Assembly: GCA_000149265.1 (NCBI GenBank)
Contig: CH003410.1
Span: 243,197 to 307,196 of the forward strand
Source of the DNA: Ciona savignyi
Taxonomy: Eukaryota > Chordata > Ascidiacea > Phlebobranchia > Cionidae
Length of the DNA: 64,000 nucleotides
Reading direction: 5' to 3'
The notes below the pieces were generated by a model. That model did no database searches, was not told where the DNA came from, and saw only the letters and a list, made by a program, of their open reading frames with translations. Position numbers and translations under genes: made by a program. How positions within the stretch are numbered: the stretch's first letter is position 1; every line of letters starts with the position of its first letter. Below are positions 46,036-56,466 of the stretch, piece by piece.

Positions 46036-49000
46036 CTGACACCAAAGAATCTGGGACCTTGAAGAGCAGGATCAAAAACCTGTTGACATCACACAAACAC
46101 CAATCAACAACTGACGGTGCACACCCACCACACAGCATACCTGATGCAAACATGGACTTTTGGGCAATTATTGCACCATCAAACAATGCCGAAGAGCGCA
46201 TTGCGAAATTGCGCGACTTTGAAAAAGCGTTAACGAACAAACAAATTGACTGCGATGTTATCGAAAGAATTTGGTTGGAAACAAAAGATCTCCTTGACCC
46301 TAATTCCCCTGTGCACGCGAGAGCGGCATATTTTCTATTTTTAAAGACGTTGATTAAGTCGCAAAGTCGACATATCCGTATGATGAGAGCATTACTCAAT
46401 ACTGAAGTGATGAAGCATGTATACCTTCTGAAGTCTGACTTGGAAAACGTGATGGAAATCATGTATGTCCTCACAGAACATGGGAAGAACCTGTATATTT
46501 TGGAACAAGAGGTAAATTATGTCGGATGTGCAGTATTTCTATAGTCTAGTGATGTTAGTTAGATTATGTTTCATCATTTATGATCGTAAATTAAAATTCA
46601 AAATTATTAATACCGGTACTTTAATAAATGGGAAAAAGCTGCAAAACACTGGTTTGTCAAAACAAGCCAATATAAAATTTTGAAAACAGCCATAGATTAA
46701 TGCAAAAAGTGGCAATAAAAACATGTTTAACATAATATAGTGCTATATAGGCCTACCATAGTTGTTTAAATTTTGATGTGGTCTCCCATTTGGCCTCACC
46801 TTTTAGTGTGCTAATTTCGATATATCAGTACAAAACTATAATTATCTACTGCATTATTAAAGGTTTGGTATGGTGTGTAAAAACCTTTAGTGGCTGTTGT
46901 TTAAAACCTATTGGGATTTAACGGTTGTTTTTGTAATTGGGATTTAATGGTTGTTTTTGTAACATTTTAAACTTGGTGAATTTGGAAGTCTGCTGTCTGT
47001 GAGTGCAACACAATAATTAGATGCTAAAATACACTAGCGCAATGGCTAAAATTTATGCTTTAAATTTTCCTTGGTTCTTACTTTAATTTTGTAACTTTTA
47101 TTTTTATGCATCCATGGTTTAATATATTGATGTACTTTCAGATTGGTATACTTTTAGTTCAATGGATGGAAAGCTTGCATAGCAACTCCCTCTATATTGA
47201 CATGCTGTGTAATGTGATCAAGTTTAATTCCTCCCACTTAACTGAAGAAACCATTCACGGCATCGTTAAAAGCGTTTGTTCTAGCTGTAACAATCAGTAT
47301 GAAACTTGTCTCAAGGTTGGAAAATTATATTCTGGTCGAGTAAAGTTTATTGTGGTCATTGTGAGACCATTTTAATGTGGTCCATATCTTTTTTAAGTGT
47401 GTGACCAAGTTATTTTTTTGGTCCATCTAGCATTCTAGCATGTCTAAGTATGTTAAAAGACACAACTGACAATGCCTATATCCATCTACATTTATATGCA
47501 ATAGGTCAAAAAATTAAATATCCTTATTTGTGTTACGAATATGACTGTTTATACTTTAGATAAACCTAATATATATAGCAAATACATTATGTTAAAATTT
47601 CTCCAGTTTTAAAAGAATTTTGTTTGCTAGGATAGGATAGGATATTTATGTTTATCCCCGTGAATGGGAAAACCAAGGGGGTTAACACCTGAGCAACCGT
47701 CAGATCACCTCGCACCCACCGTCGGGTTACCGAAACTATTGCAGTGTGTTCAGTATGATAGACACGTTTCTTCAATTTGGTAGAACCCTAGGTTCAGGCA
47801 ATGTCCGCAAAGTGCCTTGCCCAAGGACACAACCGACTAGCTAGCGACCAGTTTCGCACCTGCAACCTTTCGATTGAAGACGACTAAACCGCCAGACTAA
47901 CCGGCCGGATGCTATTTCAATCAAAAGTTAATGTGTCTTTCTTACAGGTCTTGGAAGCACTTGTCACCTTCAAGGCACTGCCAAAACATTGTGCTAACGA
48001 TGTCATCAACACACTGTGCCATTCTTTAAATAATAAAGATTGCTGTGACCAGAGTTGGAACCTAATGCGTAACTTACTGGGAACTCATTTGGGACATAGC
48101 TGTATTCAAACTATGCTGGAAATATTGCAAAGCGATATAACTCCTGAAACATGTCCTCAAGCTCGCAGTGCTATTTCATACATCGGCATGGGCTTGTGGG
48201 GATCAAAGTGTGTGAAAAGTCTGATGTACACCCCACAGTCTATCCTACCTTCGTTTGAATACGCACTTAAAAGCCAGAGCGTTATGCTTGCTTTTGAGGT
48301 CGTTTTAACATGCCAGAGGCTTGTAAAGAAATTTGGACACGAGCTGCATATCTCTGCTTGGGATAATATTGTTAACATTATCGAAGAACTACTTGCAATA
48401 GTGGCAAACACCAAAAACACAAGCAGAGTTGCAGCCTTAAAAGAAAACACGCATGAGCTTGTAAGTATAGTGGAAAACTTGTGCCAGATCCAAGCTTTCG
48501 GTGGCTCAAAAGAAAGGCTAAATAATATAATCGAAAAGCATATTCTCGACCGTCCAACTGCGTCGATTATTAATCTTTTGACCGAGCGATTACATACGCT
48601 TAGTCTCTCAAAAGAAAACTGGATATTTCGATTTAAAGAAATCATTTTTAAGTTCTACAGCCCCGGTATTAAAACAGCCATTCGATTAAAAGTACTTGAA
48701 CTAGAGATGGTGTTGGTGGCTAAAAACTTCACCCAACATGAATGCGACATCGTAGATGCTGTTATTTTGCCGCAATTCGCGAAGTTACCAGAAGAATACA
48801 ACCTAGAAGTCTTGGAAAAGTCGTCTCAGTTTTTAACAGACGTTTGTTTGTTGTGTACATCGAACCGATTTTTTGCAGTCTTGAATCTGTTCAAGCCGCT
48901 TTTGACCATCACTACTGGTGATTCAAAACTCCCCAAAAACAGTGTTCTTATCGCCGTGGCAACCACGGTTTGTGGCTTGAAGAAAATATTCCTTGAAAAG

Positions 49001-52000
49001 TTCCACACTCCATTTGCGAGCCACTCGGTTGCCGCATGCCAAATGTTCATCGAGCTTTTAGAGAAATATTACGAAATTTCTGGTTTTTCTGATGAGCCTT
49101 ATGTTTTATGGGAATCTCGCATGGACATTTTTGATTCCTTCTTCAAGATAAGGACAAACTCGCTGTTTCAGGCAAGACTCAGTCACGTCCGGTGTTTTTC
49201 CCCAAACATAATCTGCCACATTTCAGAACAGGGCAGCGTACAAAATAACACAGAACCGGTCTACCTACCATTTCAGAGAATTATACAGGCGTGCATTCAA
49301 TGTCTAGAGCACGAAAACTACTGGCCTATTCTGCAAACCGTTCTCGACAACATTTGCGTCCTGCTTGAAAATAAGCACATCACTGTTTGCTTGAGTTTGG
49401 AGGACATTGATACCTTAATCGAAGTGCTCAGTAACTTTGTATCAAGCACAAATCGGATTGCAACCTTGAAAAGCAAACCTGAAGGCTTCAAGCGCGCAGA
49501 TTTGCAACTGATCTCTCTAAACGTGCTGACACAACTCACAACGTTCTACAACAAAATCGATACCTCCCGTCAGCGTCAAATTCTGCGGTGTCTCTATTCA
49601 GGTCTCACTACGAAATGCGCCAAACACTGTCTTAGTGCAATAACGCTCTGCATGATCGAGATGAGAGCAGACGCCACGATCAGGGTCCTTCCGTCAATCC
49701 TTCTCCATCTTTCACATATGTCCGCCACTGTGCATCTTGCCACTGCTGTTCTAGAACTGCTCTCAACCCTATCTCAACTCTCCCATCTTTATTCTGACTT
49801 CGTTGAAGATCAGTATTTGACCGTGTTTGCGATAACGTTACAACACGCGAACCCCGTCAAATTCTCACTCTATGTGGTCTCTCTCGCGCATAACATCGTT
49901 TCTATGTGGTTTGTGAAATGCCGGCCGAGTTTCCGCTCTGGATTCGTACAGTTCATCACGCGCCACCTCCAAACAGCCAACCGAGACCACACCGAAAACT
50001 CTCTGCAACACAGCTTAATCGAATCCAGCATAGACGTGATGGCGAGATACGCGTTCTCCAACAGTATGCCGGTGATGGAACACTCCGCTCTACGGAAAAC
50101 CAAACTAGCAAACTCTCAGAGTGCTACATGGCTCCTAGGTAATCGGCTCGTCACCATAACCACCGGGATACCACAGAGATACGCGTCAACAGAAAACGGA
50201 GTTGCGGATATCTTCCCCCTCCCAAATCTGGGCCGTAAGATGTCTGTCGAGGCTCCGGGATAATTACATCCACGGATNNNNNNNNNNNNNNNNNNNNNNN
50301 NNNNNNNNNNNNNNNNNNNNNNNNNNNNNNNNNNNNNNNNNNNNNNNNNNNNNNNNNNNNNNNNNNNNNNNNNNNNNNNNNNNNNNNNNNNNNNNNNNNN
50401 NNNNNNNNNNNNNNNNNNNNNNNNNNNNNNNNNNNNNNNNNNNNNNNNNNNNNNNNNNNNNNNNNNNNNNNNNNNNNNNNNNNNNNNNNNNNNNNNNNNN
50501 NNNNNNNCTGTCGAGGCTCCGGGAAAATTACATCCACGGAATCGGATGATGTACACCCTTCAAGGTTGCTATGTGTATACAATTAATTCCAAGCTTATAA
50601 ATTCATTGTTTTTAACTAATTGAATAAAATAGTCCGACCAATAACCAATATCACAGCATAGTTGCTATCTGTCTGTAAATAATCCCAAGCATAAAATTGG
50701 GATTTGATAAGATTCCAAGTTACAAGTAAATTTGATATACTAGCTAAGTTACAAGTTTATTTCACAATCTGTTTATATTTTAAATACTGACCAGTAACCA
50801 ATATAACAACAACCAATATCACAGCATAGTTGATATATGTCTATAAATAATCCCAAGCATAAAATTGGAATAAGAAATGATATTTTTAATACTAATCCGT
50901 TAAGTATTACAGAAATCGTCACAAATCAAGTGGTGCTAACTTACGAAGCACTAGAAATCACCTGGCGCCCATGTTTCGATCTGACAGCGGTTTAACTACT
51001 ATTTGCAAGAAACATTCCGTTGAGAAATCGACTACTTGGGCGGAGATATGTGTAAGAAGGCCGTCTGGTAACACATGTTGGATGATACATACCAACCAAT
51101 TTCAACTGGTTGCGCAATCGAAAGACGTCGGTTCAAATACGACGCCGTTTCTCAAGCCACTGCATGGAAGCTTGACCGAAACCACCAACGGCTTCGAAGA
51201 GCATCCATCCGAAGACATAATGAGCAAGTCGACTGGGTTTCTTGAGTTTCGAAACCAACCCCGTCAGCGTAGCCGCACACTAGGCAGCTCCAACTCCAAC
51301 ACTGCATTGAGGGCAGCAGAAAGAGTGAAGATAGCAAAGCAGAAACAACAAAGAGCGTCAACTGATGTTTTAAAGCATGATGCTCACAAAGCACCGTGTC
51401 CGAATAACGAAAACAATATCACACCTGCTTTTGTGTTCCTCCAACTCTTTCACAGTGCTGCAGTCGCAGATCCAATGCAGCTGCCGTTTCTTCTCCCAAA
51501 AACAGCGACAATTGACCGCGCTGTACAAGTTCTTGACCACATCACCCCTTACGATATTTGGTCAACTGGTGTTGTTTATGTAGGGCCTGACCAGGGAAAT
51601 GACGGAAAGGCTATTCTTAGCAATGAGCATGGTTCTTCTCGATACCAAGCGCTACTTAACACACTGGGAAAACTCGTTCTTTTGGAAGATTGTAATAAGG
51701 CTCATGTTTTCCTAGGTGGATTGGATCAAACTGGTGAAGATGGCCAGTTTACGTATGTTTGGCAGGAAAACATCATGCAGATGGTGTTCCATGTAACCAC
51801 TCTTATGCCCAACTCTGGCTATGACAGTTGCAAGACCCGCCATATCGGCAACGATTATGTGTTGATCGTGTATGACGACGACAAATCTCAAGACTATGTG
51901 CCTGGCTGCGTTGTCAAGGGTCAGTTCCTGTCTATCGAAATAATTATCAAGCCGATCGAACTTAACTTCAATGTGATAGAATTGCACTACCACAAACCCG

Positions 52001-52284
52001 AACTTGAAGGCATATTGCAAATAACCGGTAAGCGCATCGTTTCCGATAAAGGATTAGGACTTCTCGTGCGCCAGACAGCTCTTCATGGCAATATGGCGGC
52101 TCTTGCTTTCCGGTACAAGCACACCCCGGATGACTGCGTGTCCAAACCCCTTTCGCGACTCAAGCAGATAAAACGCATTCGCTCCAGGGCAATCCAAGAG
52201 TCTATAAGTGACTCGCCTCAAACCAACTCGCGGAATAGTTGTTCTAAGAACTATTCACTGGAAGAATTCTCAGATTACGTATAA
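46032..52284 (+). CDS. TSC2: TSC2 (tuberin) orthologue, interrupted by assembly gap
   Basis: Exons 46032-46511, 47142-47315, 47948 to at least 50259 (772 codons) and a last exon from about 51000 to 52284. Seen: N-terminal tuberin HEAT region (NLLGTHLGHS, then FVGMALWG-like YIGMGLWGSK; SKFNQYIVCLAH-like VKFSLYVVSLAHNIVSMWF); TWAEICVRRPSGNT; an Akt-type site RQRSRT at the place of human RPRGYT; and a Rap-GAP domain with FVFLQLFHS, ILSNEHGSSRY, GEDGQFTY and HIGNDYVLIVYDD, whose Asn (codon 51850) is the catalytic asparagine. Known: with TSC1, tuberin is the GAP for Rheb that restrains mTORC1. About 1430 residues are visible against about 1800 in human. The TAA at 50261 sits at a contig end and is probably an error. 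Confidence 0.93.
47628..47909 (-). repeat. SINE family A copy, near full length
   Basis: taggataggataggatattt tail to ccagactaaccggccgga head. It fills TSC2 intron 2 up to 38 bases before exon 3. Low divergence, so fairly recent. Confidence 0.92.
50244..50541. other. Assembly gap (230 N) bounded by a repeated 34-mer
   Basis: N from 50278 to 50507. The 34 bases before the gap (ctgtcgaggctccggga...) recur right after it (50508-50541) with two mismatches, one of which makes the in-frame TAA on the left side. Most simply, two contig ends overlap and were not merged. A real tandem repeat is the alternative. Confidence 0.85.
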
Positions 52285-52759
52285 ATTTCACCTTTTTTCA
52301 GAGTGTATTATTAGAATTTATTAAATCAAAGATACTTTGCTGTGCACCCTTTGCAACACATGTCAGGGTTTTACGACAGTGTTAAATTCTATTTCAAACA
52401 GTCTTTTGCATATAATTTCATAGTTTCAGATGCGTTTTGTATCATTTTTGTTGTTTTTGTAAGATCATTCTTCTTACTTCAAATTCAGATTATGTGGTTT
52501 TAGAGAATTAAATGTTTTTTCCATGTCTCTAACAGAATCACTAATGTAAATATGTATTGCAGGATTTTATGTATAGTTATTTGTTAATTTGCCTTTTAAA
52601 CTAAAAAAAACTACCATGAAGAAGTTCACCAAATCACATTGGTTGCTAAGTGTATTATTTTGTTGGTGTTATTGGTAATACCATTCCCTGTACTAAACAA
52701 CGGTACTACCCTAAATGACCCTAATTACATTTTATTTACTTTTAATTACCTTTGGATTA

Positions 52760-52765
52760 AATAAA
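52760..52765 (+). terminator. Polyadenylation signal of TSC2
   Basis: AATAAA 475 bases after the TSC2 stop; first clear hexamer. Confidence 0.45.
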
Positions 52766-52895
52766 ACCTTTTTCCTTATTGTTTTAACTGTCTTGGCATT
52801 TATTAAAATTGTTTATTTAAAACTTTTGCGAAAAAAATAAAATCTAAAATAACTAAACTAAAAGCTTGCAACAGTTAAAACAATCTGCCGTAGTG

Positions 52896-53088
52896 TAGGA
52901 TATTTATACCATTAAATGGAAAAAGGCATGGGAAGTTATTACACGGGTAATTCGCAGATTACGCTCACAGTCGGGTTACCGAAACTATCGCCGCAACCCC
53001 ACTTTCCTTAGGGTTCAGGTTCCATGCAGAGGGAAACCGCCGACTTGACGACTAGTTTTGATCCATAATTAGCCGGGCTGTCCGGCCA
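52896..53088 (-). repeat. SINE family A, degenerate
   Basis: gtaggatatttataccatt to agccgggctgtccgg; much more diverged than its neighbour at 53116. Confidence 0.65.
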
Positions 53089-53115
53089 TATATGTTATTA
53101 TAACCTCAGACTTTC

Positions 53116-53404
53116 GGATAGGATATTCATGTTTATTCTCGTGAATGGGAAAACCAAGGGGGTTAACACACGGGCATTCGTCAAATAACCTCGCGCCCCT
53201 GTCGGGTTACCGAAGCTATTGCAGTGCGTTGTGTATGATAGACACGTTCCTTCAATTTGGTAAAACCCATAAATCTTCTGGGATCAGGCAATTTTCGTTA
53301 AGTGCCTTGCCCAAGGACACAACCGACTAGCTAGCTACAAGTTTCAAAACTGCGACCTTTCGGCTGAAATGCGTCGTACAAAACCGCCAGACTAACCGGC
53401 CGGA
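53116..53404 (-). repeat. SINE family A copy, full length
   Basis: ggataggatattcatgttta to gactaaccggccggac, well preserved. Confidence 0.92.
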
Positions 53405-53989
53405 CAGCATATGATAAAAGATTCGTTTTTTTCTATCGTACGACGCCTCATATTTTTTAATTTAATTGACAAATCGTATCCATAACTTGCCGATTCTTAA
53501 AAAAATATTAATTAAGATAACAAACCGAATTATTGTTAGTAATAAAGTAAGTATCTAAATTGTACACTTTTCCAAAGAAATATTACGATGAAATGGTAAT
53601 GGTACCAATCCGTGAATTAACATCTTACACGAAAATATGGTACGTAAAGTGGTAAGCACTTAATGTACATCAAACTGAGGCTACAGCTGATCGACATTTG
53701 TGACGTCATACAGTAGCTTATGGGAACTCCTGATGTATTATGGGTAAATTTTTTCCTAGAAGAGAGTTGTTCATGCGAAACGACAAGTAACTTGTGGAAA
53801 CACATGGTGTATTGTGGATTATTATCTACCGGTATATATCTAGCGCGCTTCTGTATGAAGATGTTAAAACATTTCGAAATGTGATGGGTGCTAAACCAAA
53901 TGCTGGGTATTCAGTGGTGTGCTTAGTCTATGCACTGCACACACTATTTGCGTGAAAACTAACTCTAAGCCTGAACCCCAACCCTAACG

Positions 53990-54373
53990 CCCAGTATGGA
54001 AAGTATGGCAGCTGCACACTCGAGATTTTTTATTCAATGCGTCTTTGCACACTTGGGTAATTTCACACATGCTCGTGAGCTGGCAGTATAAACATCGTAT
54101 AATTTCCAACAAACCTGTAAACCTACCTCTGGACCTCGGGTAATTTACTGTCAGTACGTTTTTTGTTACGTAGATAGATATGTTAGCTGATGGACAAGAC
54201 AGATTTAGAATAGAATAATACGTTTGTTTAAGATTTTTACAAAATAGTAATAAAAAGGAGATTTTGTGCACACTTGAAGTGTGCACTCTTGGACGTTTGC
54301 ACACTGCACACTTAAATATTTGGCGTGTGCACACTCGAGATCTCGGCGAAAATTGACGTACTTTCCATACGGG
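53990..54373. mobile_element. Nested inverted-repeat element, 384 bp
   Basis: Ends CCCAGTATGGAAAGTA / TACTTTCCATACGGG, flanked by cctaacg on both sides (53983-53989 and 54374-54380). Inner repeats gcacactcgagat also pair. It interrupts a run of CCCTAA-like sequence (accccaaccctaacg ... cctaacgctaatctc). Confidence 0.7.
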
Positions 54374-54481
54374 CCTAACGCTAATCTCTACCTGAACACC
54401 AATCCTAACCCAATCAGTCAACCATGGGGTTATTGTGCATTGGTATTGATATAATACTGGTATTAAATTTGCGGTAGCCTA

Positions 54482-54672
54482 CCTCTAAATACTACAGGAT
54501 CGCTTGGATTGCATGGATCGCTTACTATACTGCGTAATTACAAAAGCCATGATATTAATGTTAGGGTTGGGGTTAAAGTTAGTTCTGGGGTTGAGATTAG
54601 TGTTAGGGACAGGGTGAGAATTACTTTCCATAGCAATCTAAGTGAATCAAGCGATCCCGTAGTATTTAGAGG
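54482..54672. mobile_element. Palindromic element with telomere-like core
   Basis: Arms cctctaaatactacaggatcg and cgatcccgtagtatttagagg; the core reads gttagggttggggttaaag. Lies inside the 1.25-kb element. Confidence 0.65.
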
Positions 54673-54983
54673 CACCCTTTAATTTGTGAATTTTCTGGAT
54701 ATTGATCAAGGAGATGCGGTTTTAAAATCATCTTTGCCGATATACAGTTTGAAAAGAAGAGAATCGGCATAAAAAAAGAAAAAAAGATTTAAAAAATTAC
54801 CCATAATACATCAGGAGTTCCCATAAGCTACTGTATGACGTCACAAATGTCGATCAGCTGTAGCCTCAGTTTGATGTGCATTAAGTGCTTACCACGTAAA
54901 GTAACTGCTCACTTGGATAGCGGTTTGTTTACCAACACAACATGTGAACTAAGTGTATATAAGTCCCGGTAGATTAAGTTTTC

Positions 54984-55278
54984 AGGATAGGATAGGATAT
55001 TCATCTTTATCCCCGTGAATGGGAAAACCAAGGGGGTTAACAGACGGGCAATCGTCAGATGAGATCACCTCGCGCCCATCGTCAGGTTACCGGAGCTATT
55101 GCAGTGTGTTGTATATGATAGACACGTTCCTTCAATTTGGTAGAACCCATTAATCTGCTGGGTTCAGGCAATGTCCGTAAAGTGCCTTGCCCAAGGACAC
55201 AACCGACTAGCTAGCGACCAGTTTCGCACCTGCAACCTTTCGATTGAAAGGCGACGCACACCGTTAGACCAACGGGCC
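54984..55278 (-). repeat. SINE family A copy, full length
   Basis: Tail aggataggataggatattc to ccgttagaccaacgggcc, with a small duplicated cagatga near 55060. Abuts the following SINE B. Confidence 0.92.
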
Positions 55279-55290
55279 TTCGCGATAATA

Positions 55291-55400
55291 AACGTTCATC
55301 GTGTGGCTGAATGGTTAATGCGACCGATACATATATCAATTTCTATACAAAAACGGTCTCAGTGAACAGCCCATTATGGGTTCGAAACTTGGTTTGGTAA
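55291..55400 (+). repeat. SINE family B copy
   Basis: gttcatcgtgtggctgaatgg to atgggttcgaaacttggtttgg. Confidence 0.8.
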
Positions 55401-55451
55401 AAAGCTAGTAATTTAACTGGTGGCATTTTTCGCACTTCTGTTCTGTGTCTG

Positions 55452-55763
55452 TAGCAAATGTGTGACCAATTGACTTAGTAGGTTAGTGTGTCGTCTTTCA
55501 GCTAAATAGCTCCATGTTTAAAACTGGTTTGTAGAGCTAGTTGGCCGTGTCGTTGGGTAAGGCACTTATCGGAAATGTCCTAAATTCAATGGAATAATTA
55601 GTTCTAACACATTGAAACAATATATTAAAGATACAAAACACACTGCACTAACTCCGGTAACACGCTGGTTGGCGGCCTTGGCGCAAAGTGATCTGCTGAT
55701 TGCCCGTGTTTTAACGCCACTTGTGTTTACCCATTGGCCATTATGGGGAAAAACATGAATATC
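55452..55763 (+). repeat. SINE family A, degenerate
   Basis: ttgacttagtaggttagtgtg to ggggaaaaacatgaatatc; many substitutions. From about 55815 a CCCTAA-like run follows (aacaccaatctcaacccta). Confidence 0.7.
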
Positions 55764-56466
55764 TATGTTTTTAAAGATTAGTTGTTCATCTCTTAACAAA
55801 AAGACAACTCTAATAAAAATTAATTCTAACACTGCCCCAAACACCAATCTCAACCCTAAAACTAACTCAAACCCCAGTCATCAGATCACTAGCACAACCG
55901 GCTAGAAGTGTGATTGTGGCATGTGTGCATATGTGAAGGTTATGACATTGTAGGTAGGGTATAATTGTTTTGATGTGCGAGTTGGGTGGATTTGTTTAAA
56001 TGTAGTTGTTATGACCCACACATTGTTCACAGCCCACAATCACACTTTTAAAATGTCACAACCCTTATAAATGCAGATAATCCAATGTCACTGATACTGT
56101 GCACAACTCATGCTTTGCAGACTGGTTTAGCGAGATAGTTAGAGCATAGTGCTCGGGGGCTAAATGCTTTATTAAACTGTACCTGTAGAAACTTTGCCAT
56201 CGTTTTTTAAAATTTTCAATACTTTATTTTAAAATGGGTATAAATTGTCCGGTGATAACTGTGTCATTTATTTAATGTGAATTGCCCATCAAAGATGAAA
56301 ATGACACTTGCGCATTCACGACATAATATGACGATTGCATGTGCAGTAACTCTACAATGTTTTCCCATTCACAGGGCCAAAACATAAACAAACATATAAC
56401 CTGATAATAAATATTCTATATTCAATCCATCTACATAGGATTAGGGTGAACTTATTCAAGATCAAT
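55764..56466. other. Upstream region of DHX9
   Basis: Apart from the CCCTAA-like run at 55815-55875 I see only AT-rich sequence and a tRNA-like scrap near 56127-56160. No TATA box close to the start codon. An acceptor-like ttattcaag ends 6 bases before the DHX9 ATG, so trans-splicing here too is possible. Confidence 0.4.

Larger units (their letters stand above)
53649..54895. mobile_element. Long-TIR DNA transposon, non-autonomous, 1.25 kb
   Basis: The first and last 105 bases are inverted copies of each other (gtggtaagcacttaatgtac ... cattaagtgcttaccac). They are flanked by gtaaa on both sides (53644-53648 and 54896-54900), consistent with a 5-bp target duplication. The interior carries two further inverted-repeat elements and no transposase. 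Superfamily not identified. Confidence 0.75.

Noticed and set aside
47909-47947. Extending TSC2 exon 3 upstream to an ATG in the same frame
   Set aside because: That sequence is a SINE end followed by a pyrimidine tract and AG at 47947; the human alignment begins exactly after it.
50116-50582. Frames running through the N block
   Set aside because: Translated unknown bases; not evidence of coding.
54540-54610. Internal telomere from a chromosome fusion
   Set aside because: The CCCTAA-like runs are short, degenerate and always inside transposon arms, found at several places.
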